From: Lysobacteraceae bacterium | Lineage (GTDB): Bacteria; Patescibacteriota; Patescibacteriia; JAACEG01 | Length of the DNA: 10,389 bases | NCBI GenBank assembly: GCA_011682665.1 | Contig: JAACEG010000032.1 | Location: 1-10,389 of the forward strand | Direction of reading: 5' to 3' | Shown: positions 5,710-10,389 of the stretch, in pieces | Numbering within the stretch: position 1 is the stretch's first letter | Layout: the number at the start of each line of letters is the position of its first letter | Translations under genes and position numbers: made by a program | The notes under the pieces: generated by a model | What the model was told of the DNA's origin: nothing | Seen by the model: only the letters and a program-made list of their open reading frames with translations | Databases searched by the model: none

Positions 5710-5916
5710 ATGGAAGAAGAAATAAAAAAACGTTTTGACGCGCAAGATAAGCTACTTGAAAAAATTTATGTATCAGCTGAAAAAACCCGCAAATATTTTT
5801 TAGTTGTTTTTATTATTTCATTAGTAACTTTTGTTTTGCCTTTAATTGCTCTAATTTTTGTTTTGCCTTGGTTTATCAATGTCTATATATCAGGCTTAGG
5901 TAATATTAATATTTAG
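5710..5916 (+). CDS. Small membrane protein between subunits c and a
   Basis: The 68-aa product begins with a charged, probably coiled-coil helix (about 2-28, MEEEIKKRFDAQDKLLEKIY followed by SAEKTRK). One long or two short hydrophobic segments follow (29-57, with Pro44 and Pro53), then a short polar tail. I recall similar small proteins scattered in Parcubacterial genomes but know no function. Its place inside the ATP synthase operon suggests a role in Fo assembly, ring stability or stalk packing; that is inference. It does not match subunit a, b or c, and it lacks the three-helix look expected of AtpR. A TTG at 5701 would add three residues, but the ATG at 5710 is preferred. Neither start has a Shine-Dalgarno sequence. 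Confidence 0.75.
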   Translation: MEEEIKKRFDAQDKLLEKIYVSAEKTRKYFLVVFIISLVTFVLPLIALIFVLPWFINVYISGLGNINI

Positions 5917-5954
5917 TATTATCTAAAATCAAATTTATCATAAGAATAAATTTT

Positions 5955-6668
5955 ATGCTTCATATTAGTCTTTCAGCGGATAAAATTATTCAAATAGGCC
6001 ATAATTTCTATTTAACAAATACCGTCTTAGCTACCTGGGTTACAATGATTACGCTTATTTTTTTTGCCGGATTAGCCACTTTCTTTCTTAAAAAAGAAAA
6101 AAATAATTATTTAGTTCTTGGTTCAAAAATATTTGTTAATTTTTTTTATAATTTTATAAACGGCGTCACAGAAAACCCAAAATTAACTTGGTTAATTTTA
6201 CCTTTAATCGCCACTCTTTTTGTTTATATTACTACAGCAAATTGGTTAGGATTAGTTCCTGGTTTTATTGGCGTTTTTGTAATTCAAACGAAAGAAGGGG
6301 CTATTCCTATTTTCAAATCAATCAACGCTGATCTAAATACAACTTTCTCAATGGCTATTACTTCAATTATTTTGCTTAAAATCACAAGCTCTAAATTTCC
6401 TGAATCCAAAGATTATTTAAGCAATGGGATTAACAAGTTCGTGCATTTTATTATTATTTTTTTTGAAGATTTAAGTGAAATGACTAGAATAATATCCTTG
6501 TCTTTTCGTTTAACCGGTAATATATTTGCTGGTGAAGTTCTATTGCTTGTTTTAGCCTTTATTTCCCCTTACTTTATTCCTGTCCCGTTTATGTTTTTAG
6601 AATTTTTTATTGGACTTTTCCAAGCTTTAGTTTTTTCAGTTCTAATTTTGATTTTTGTAAAATGGTAA
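5955..6668 (+). CDS. atpB: F1Fo ATP synthase subunit a
   Basis: Subunit a holds the two half-channels that carry ions to and from the c-ring. The product is 237 aa with about five or six membrane helices. Conserved marks are NWLGLVPG (96-103), ADLNTTFSMA (125-134), and the key helix SLSFRLTGNIFAGE (181-194). In that helix Arg185 is the essential arginine facing the c-ring Glu (E. coli Arg210). Gln223 lies in GLFQALVFSVL near the C-terminus. The protein ends soon after (ILIFVKW), a slightly short tail. The gene follows the small protein at 5710 by 38 bases. A 218-base gap with a mobile repeat separates it from the b-delta gene. No Shine-Dalgarno sequence is seen. Confidence 0.96.
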   Translation: MLHISLSADKIIQIGHNFYLTNTVLATWVTMITLIFFAGLATFFLKKEKNNYLVLGSKIFVNFFYNFINGVTENPKLTWLILPLIATLFVYITTANWLGLVPGFIGVFVIQTKEGAIPIFKSINADLNTTFSMAITSIILLKITSSKFPESKDYLSNGINKFVHFIIIFFEDLSEMTRIISLSFRLTGNIFAGEVLLLVLAFISPYFIPVPFMFLEFFIGLFQALVFSVLILIFVKW

Positions 6669-6682
6669 AAATGTATTATAAT
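6655..6682 (+). promoter_or_regulatory. Possible internal promoter after atpB
   Basis: TTGTAA (6655-6660), inside the last codons of atpB, and a perfect TATAAT (6677-6682) are 16 bases apart. If active it would transcribe the mobile repeat at 6729-6858 and then the b-delta, alpha and gamma genes. That could supply F1 subunits separately from Fo. Confidence 0.35.
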
Positions 6683-6728
6683 AAATAAAAAAATCCATCA
6701 AAAATTATTTTTAAAAAATAATAACTAT

Positions 6729-6858
6729 CTTGGATTACGAAATATATAAATTTCGCTGTCTTTGCGAGAAAGGAGCGAAGCGACTGACGAAGCAATCCCA
6801 ATAATTGGCGATATATTCTCGGGATTGCTTCGTCGTTCCGACATTTCGTAATTCAAGG
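6729..6858. mobile_element. MITE-like non-coding element with target duplication
   Basis: The ends CTTGGATTACGAAAT (6729-6743) and ATTTCGTAATTCAAG (6843-6857) are inverted repeats with one mismatch in 15. TAACTAT stands directly before the left end (6722-6728) and again after the right end (6859-6865), which fits a 7-bp target duplication with one extra G at 6858. Inside, GACGAAGCAATCCC (6786-6799) pairs perfectly with GGGATTGCTTCGTC (6821-6834). No reading frame is present, so movement would need a transposase in trans. The same terminus and core recur at 10203-10389. It explains why the atpB to b-delta gap is 218 bases while its neighbours are mostly 40-100. In RNA it would fold into a strong hairpin in the middle of the operon messenger. 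Confidence 0.75.
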
Positions 6859-6886
6859 TAACTATGAAAACTAATTTAATAATTCT

Positions 6887-7717
6887 ATGAAACTTTTAGG
6901 AGCATTGGGGCTTGATTGGAAAATTTTTTTAATACAAATTTTGAATTTTTTAATTCTTTTTTTCATTTTAAAATGGTTATTTTTCAAACCTTTTATTGCG
7001 GCTCTTAAAAAAGAAAAAGCAAAAGCAAAAGAAATAAAAGAAATAGAAGGAAATATTGAAAAAGAAAAGATAATTTGGCAAAAAGAAAAGGAAAAAGAAA
7101 TATTAGAAATAAAAAAGAAAGTAAATAATATGTTAGCTAACGCAAAAATATTTGCAGATAATATAAAAAAAGAAAATACAGAAAAATTTTTAGAAGAGCA
7201 AAAAAAACTTTTAGAAAAAATTGATAAGCAAAGTAAGGCTATAACAAATACATATAAAAAAAGTATGGTTAGAGACTATAAGAAAAAAATTTTTTCAGGA
7301 ATTATTGATCTATTTAAAGCAGAATTTTCAAGTAAATCTAAAACAGATATTCAAAATGGTTTTTGGCTCCCCTTTATAAAAAAAATAAATTCAATAGGGA
7401 AAAACGAAATTATTCAAATTTTTCAACAATCCAGAAAAAAAGCGCCTCTTGTTTCTATCTATTCATCACTTCCTTTAACTAATAACCAAAAAAATGATTT
7501 ACAAATTATTTTAGAAAGAAAAAAAGAAAAATCTCTGTCAAATATTTTTTCAAAAAATAATTTACAAGTTATTTTTCAAAAAAAATCTCTGCCTAAAAAA
7601 TTTAAAATTAAAAAAGATATTAAACGAGATTTAATCGCCGGATTTCAATTGGAATTAGGCGGAATTCTAATAGAAGAAAATCTAAAATCCAAAATAGTCC
7701 AAGTAATAAAAGAATAA
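6887..7717 (+). CDS. ATP synthase peripheral stalk: subunit b with delta-like C-terminus
   Basis: The peripheral stalk holds F1 still against rotor torque. The 276-aa product begins with a membrane helix (about 11-32: LDWKIFLIQILNFLILFFIL, then KWLFFKP) typical of subunit b. A Lys/Glu-rich coiled coil follows (40-120). The end resembles the C-terminal domain of subunit delta: PLVSIYSSLPLTNNQKNDL (187-205) matches the delta pattern V-S-A-x-P-L-x-x-x-Q, and RDLIAGFQLELGGILIEENL (247-266) matches the glycine-rich final strands. Between them (130-185) is only about 55 residues, too little for the six-helix delta N-terminal domain. This layout resembles subunit B of the 'alternate' F1Fo enzymes (TIGR03321). 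No separate atpH lies between this gene and atpA. A Lys-rich insert of about 25 residues (211-235) interrupts the delta-like part. Confidence 0.88.
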   Translation: MKLLGALGLDWKIFLIQILNFLILFFILKWLFFKPFIAALKKEKAKAKEIKEIEGNIEKEKIIWQKEKEKEILEIKKKVNNMLANAKIFADNIKKENTEKFLEEQKKLLEKIDKQSKAITNTYKKSMVRDYKKKIFSGIIDLFKAEFSSKSKTDIQNGFWLPFIKKINSIGKNEIIQIFQQSRKKAPLVSIYSSLPLTNNQKNDLQIILERKKEKSLSNIFSKNNLQVIFQKKSLPKKFKIKKDIKRDLIAGFQLELGGILIEENLKSKIVQVIKE

Positions 7718-7798
7718 TATTCCAATTTTTTTATTTTATTTAAAGACTACTGACGAAAGACCTCTTATTAGTAGCTCCTAACTAACAATTTTAATAAA

Positions 7799-9307
7799 AT
7801 GCCATCAATTTCAAATCTCAAATCAAATAGATCATCATTAAGGTCTAATCATAAAATGCATTCCAAAAAAAATAAAGAAATTGGGCATATTTTTTCTTTT
7901 TTTTCAGGAATCGCCAAGATTCAAGGGCTACCTCATATATTTCTACATGAAGTGCTTTTAGATGAAACTGGCGCGTCTGTGGCTATTGTTATTGGCTTTG
8001 ATGAAAATTTTGTTGAGGCCTTGTTTTTTGATGAAAATTTTGATTTGGAAAAATTAATTTTTCGCAGTTTTCAACCATTCTCAATACCATTTTCAAGTGA
8101 CTTTATAGGGAGAATTGTCAACGGCTTAGGTGTCCCTGAAGATAGATTGGGGAGTATCCAGGGAAAAATAACCTCTATTTTTAGACAAGCGCCTCCGATT
8201 ATTGATCGAGAATCTGTTTTAACTCCTCTTTCTACAAATATAAAGATTATTGATACCAATCTTCCATTAGGCAGAGGTCAGCGAGAGCTTATTATTGGCG
8301 ATCGAAAGCTTGGAAAAAGCACAATTGCAATAGATACGGTGTTAAATCAAAAGTATGCCGATCCCCCAGTCTATTGTGTATACGTAATATGTGGACAAAA
8401 AAAACAAAAACTTAAAGAAATTGTTTCTCTTTTTGAAAAGAATAACACTTTTTTATATACAACTATCGTTTTTGCGCCAGCAGGCGCTTCATTCGCCGAA
8501 CAATATCTTGCTCCTTTTGTCGGATGTCTTATTGGAGAATATTTTCGTGATAACGGCAAAGATGCGCTTATTGTTTATGATGATCTTTCAAAGCATGCTA
8601 AAGTATACCGAGATATTTCACTTTTACTGGAACGCGCCCCAGGAAGAGAAGCTTATCCAGGTGATATTTTTTCATTACATGCTAAACTTTTAGAACGAGC
8701 GGCAAAATTATCAAAAAAAAAAGGAGGCGGTTCCCTTACCGCTTTGCCTATCATAGAAACACAAGAAGGAGATATTACATCTTTTATTCCAACAAATATT
8801 ATCTCTATCACAGATGGGCAAATTTATCTAGAACGAGGACTTTTTCAAAAAAGATTTTTGCCAGCAGTGAATATTGGACTATCTGTTTCTCGTGTAGGAT
8901 CGCAAGCCCAGCCCAAAGTACTTAAAGAAACAGTTGGAAGTATTCGTTTAGTCTTATCGCAATATAAAGAGCTCCAAAAATTATCTCAACTTGAGACTGT
9001 AATAAGTGCTAAAGCTCAAAAAAAGATTCATCAAGGAGGCCTAATCTTAGAGCTTTTAAAACAAGAAAAACATACCAATATTACCTGGCCAGAACAAGCA
9101 ATCTTATTTTATGCGGTAGAAAAAGGACTGTTTGATGATCTTGAAAAAAATAAATGGAGCAATTTTGAGATGCTTTTATTAGGATTAATAAAAAATCGTC
9201 ACTCTAATATATTACAAAAAATTAAAAAAGGGATATTTGATAAAAAAATAAAAATAGAAATTCAAAAAATTATTAACGCTTTTAAAAAAAATTTTGTTAA
9301 CAAATAA
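7799..9307 (+). CDS. atpA: F1Fo ATP synthase subunit alpha
   Basis: Alpha alternates with beta in the F1 head and binds nucleotide at non-catalytic sites. The 502-aa product has the full family core: GRGQRELIIGDRKLGKST (158-175) with the Walker A GDRKLGKS, ALIVYDDLSKHAKVYRDIS (256-274) as Walker B, PGREAYPGD (281-289), GGGSLTALPIIETQEGD (309-325), PTNIISITDGQIYLE (331-345), and SVSRVG (362-367) with Arg365 as the arginine that reaches the catalytic site. KL replaces the usual QT in the P-loop, but Lys173 is kept. The first 28 residues are Ser/Lys-rich, without the usual amphipathic helix that binds delta. An ATG at 7856 (Met20) would shorten them further. The b-delta gene ends 81 bases before it. 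LFQKRFLPAV recalls alternate-type alpha subunits. Confidence 0.97.
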   Translation: MPSISNLKSNRSSLRSNHKMHSKKNKEIGHIFSFFSGIAKIQGLPHIFLHEVLLDETGASVAIVIGFDENFVEALFFDENFDLEKLIFRSFQPFSIPFSSDFIGRIVNGLGVPEDRLGSIQGKITSIFRQAPPIIDRESVLTPLSTNIKIIDTNLPLGRGQRELIIGDRKLGKSTIAIDTVLNQKYADPPVYCVYVICGQKKQKLKEIVSLFEKNNTFLYTTIVFAPAGASFAEQYLAPFVGCLIGEYFRDNGKDALIVYDDLSKHAKVYRDISLLLERAPGREAYPGDIFSLHAKLLERAAKLSKKKGGGSLTALPIIETQEGDITSFIPTNIISITDGQIYLERGLFQKRFLPAVNIGLSVSRVGSQAQPKVLKETVGSIRLVLSQYKELQKLSQLETVISAKAQKKIHQGGLILELLKQEKHTNITWPEQAILFYAVEKGLFDDLEKNKWSNFEMLLLGLIKNRHSNILQKIKKGIFDKKIKIEIQKIINAFKKNFVNK

Positions 9308-9308
9308 T

Positions 9309-10151
9309 ATGAAATCTTATATAAAATATAAAGATCAAATAGAAGGTTTTAAAGATGTCTCAGAAACTGTAAAAACAGTAGAAAAAATTGCTGCTTCTTC
9401 AATTCATTTTTTAAAGCAAGAAACATTTAATCTTAATGTCTACGCCTCTGAAATTGAAAAAGTATTAGCTTGGCTGTCTATATTTTATCAAAAAAAGGAT
9501 CACCCCCTTTTAAAAAAAAGGAATAATGGCAATAAAGAACTCATTATTGTTACTGGAAATAAAGGATTAGACGGAGGATTATGGCATAAAATTATCACGA
9601 CTTTTATAGAGAAACGTAAGCAATATCAATCTATTATTGTAATCGGAGTAAAAGGCAAAAATTATCTTGATGAAGAACTTATCCATATCACAAAATCATT
9701 TGCCGGCTTATCTGATATTCCTCAGAAAGAAGAGACTGAATATATTACCAATTATATTTTTAATGAGTTCAAGCAAAAAAAACTTTTGAAAATAGATATT
9801 TTATATCCACATTTTGTCTCTTTAGCTGAACAAGAAGCCAAACTTTCTTCCTTGCTTCCTTTTGAATTTGAAACAACAGAAGAAAAGAATAAAGATGGAT
9901 TGCCGATTTTTGAACCATCAAAAAAAAAGATTTTTAATAATCTTTTGCAAAAATATGTGGAACTATTCTTTTATAAAATTATGATGGAAACAAAGTTGTC
10001 GGAATTTTCCGCAAGGACTGTTGCTATGGAACATGCCAACACAAAAATAGATGATTTTATACAAAAATCTACTCTTGATTACACAAAACAACGGCGTCGA
10101 ATCATAACTCAAAGGCAATTAGAAAGTTTTGCAGGACATAAAACAATTTAA
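9309..10151 (+). CDS. atpG: F1Fo ATP synthase subunit gamma
   Basis: Gamma is the central shaft that rotates inside the alpha-beta ring. The 280-aa product has the paired N- and C-terminal helices of the family. The N-terminus (YKDQIEGFKDVSETVKTVEK, then IAASSI) aligns with the 'RI-S-x-x-x-T-x-K-I-T-x-A-M-x-x-V-A-A-S' region. The mid-motif TGNKGLDGGLW (82-92) stands for the usual S-D-R-G-L-C-G-G-L-N. The C-terminal helix EFSARTVAMEHANTK (232-246) and RRRIITQRQLESFAG (261-275) match the end of the family. The ATG at 9309 is one base past the atpA stop. A TTG at 9294 would overlap atpA and add five residues, which is less likely. Tight coupling to atpA suggests translation by re-initiation. Beta and epsilon should follow but are beyond or absent. 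Confidence 0.95.
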   Translation: MKSYIKYKDQIEGFKDVSETVKTVEKIAASSIHFLKQETFNLNVYASEIEKVLAWLSIFYQKKDHPLLKKRNNGNKELIIVTGNKGLDGGLWHKIITTFIEKRKQYQSIIVIGVKGKNYLDEELIHITKSFAGLSDIPQKEETEYITNYIFNEFKQKKLLKIDILYPHFVSLAEQEAKLSSLLPFEFETTEEKNKDGLPIFEPSKKKIFNNLLQKYVELFFYKIMMETKLSEFSARTVAMEHANTKIDDFIQKSTLDYTKQRRRIITQRQLESFAGHKTI

Positions 10152-10170
10152 AAAGTATTATCTTTTTAAA
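10147..10170 (+). terminator. Weak AT hairpin over the atpG stop codon
   Basis: TTTAAAAAG (10147-10155) and CTTTTTAAA (10162-10170) form a 9-bp stem with loop TATTAT, starting at the end of atpG. Only one G-C pair is present and no T-run follows, so real termination is doubtful. It may only slow ribosomes or protect the messenger's 3' side. Confidence 0.2.
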
Positions 10171-10202
10171 ACTATGAATTTTTCATTTTAAATCGCAAAT
10201 TA

Positions 10203-10389
10203 CCTTGAATTACCAAATGTCATTGCGAGGTCCGATGGACTCCGAAGAGTCATACGGACTCCTTCGGAGAGCGAAACGACGAAGCAATCTCGATGAAAGT
10301 TCTGTCATTGCGAGGAGGAACGACGAAGCAATCCCGAGAATTGACGATAATATTCATGGGATTGCTTCGCTTCGCTCGCAATGACAGGG
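10203..10389. mobile_element. Second MITE-like repeat locus, running off the window end
   Basis: CCTTGAATTACCAAAT (10203-10218) is the terminus of the element at 6729-6858, read from its right end, with one change. It is followed by two tandem core units, each opening with TGTCATTGCGAGG (10219-10231 and 10303-10315) and holding ACGACGAAGCAAT. The first unit contains an extra nested hairpin, CTCCGAAG (10240-10247) with CTTCGGAG (10262-10269). No gene is present in 10152-10389. The right terminus and any target duplication lie outside the window. The element at 6729 looks like a shortened, decayed relative lacking ATTGCGAGGA at one end of its core. Confidence 0.7.
10302..10387. repeat. Nested two-level palindrome (core unit of the mobile repeat)
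   Basis: CTGTCATTGCGAG (10302-10314) is the exact reverse complement of CTCGCAATGACAG (10375-10387). Within it GAAGCAATCCC (10325-10335) is the exact reverse complement of GGGATTGCTTC (10358-10368). The 24 perfect pairs in two blocks would give a stable cruciform or RNA stem. The motif resembles dispersed 'CATTGCGAGG-AGCAATC' repeats that I recall from several uncultured-lineage genomes. Confidence 0.85.

Noticed and set aside
7741..7780. Hairpin CTACTGA/TTAGTAG upstream of atpA
   Set aside because: A short stem with a G-U pair and a long loop, without a T-run or a known riboswitch layout.
8391..8693. 100-codon + strand frame within atpA
   Set aside because: It is out of frame with the well-conserved alpha subunit, low in complexity, and has no recognisable features.
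92..10151. Possible recoding of TGA (no gene in the window ends in TGA)
   Set aside because: All genes read full length under the standard code, with conserved glycines as GGN and tryptophans as TGG. Ten genes without a TGA stop is unsurprising at this base composition.
10203..10389. CRISPR array
   Set aside because: Only two units of unequal length with long internal palindromes and no regular spacers; it fits a MITE or REP-like repeat.

Overview
The window is a very AT-rich stretch carrying ten protein genes and one tRNA gene, all on the + strand. It looks like a small-genome bacterium, most likely of the Candidate Phyla Radiation (Patescibacteria, Parcubacteria-like). The reasons are the AT richness, short subunits, a ComEC without its nuclease domain, a tRNA gene without encoded CCA, and the almost complete lack of Shine-Dalgarno sequences. 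This placement is inference; no marker gene here fixes it. All genes end in TAA or TAG, and no internal TGA has to be read through, so the standard code fits.

Layout. Bases 1-810 hold a hypothetical gene (92-745) with a strong Shine-Dalgarno sequence and its own intrinsic terminator. Bases 813-1062 hold a promoter, tRNA-Glu(TTC), and what looks like a decayed partial copy of that tRNA. Bases 1082-3138 hold a promoter, an envelope-anchored protein with two similar beta-rich domains, and rodA. An AT-rich spacer with two families of 7-bp tandem repeats follows, then comEC (3358-4899).

From 4955 a good promoter (TTGTTT-17-TATAAT) opens an F1Fo ATP synthase cluster: atpZ/atpI-like, atpE (c), a 68-residue membrane protein, atpB (a), a b-delta fusion, atpA (alpha) and atpG (gamma). 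atpD (beta) and atpC (epsilon) are not in the window and are expected downstream or elsewhere. The cluster differs from the textbook order in several ways: c precedes a, a small extra gene lies between them, no separate delta gene exists, and the b gene carries a delta-like C-terminal domain. That b domain plan resembles the 'alternate' F1Fo (N-ATPase) subunit B, but the c subunit lacks the sodium-binding signature.

Two copies of a small non-coding, hairpin-forming mobile repeat lie in and after the cluster. One (6729-6858) sits between atpB and the b-delta gene, with 15-bp terminal inverted repeats and 7-bp flanking direct repeats, the marks of a MITE. The other (10203 to the window end) starts with the same terminus and contains two tandem core units.

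The proteins fall into envelope growth (RodA and its anchored neighbour), DNA uptake (ComEC) and energy coupling (ATP synthase). The most notable points are the MITE insertion in the operon, the reorganised peripheral stalk with a matching change at the alpha N-terminus, and the alanine-substituted c-subunit helix.
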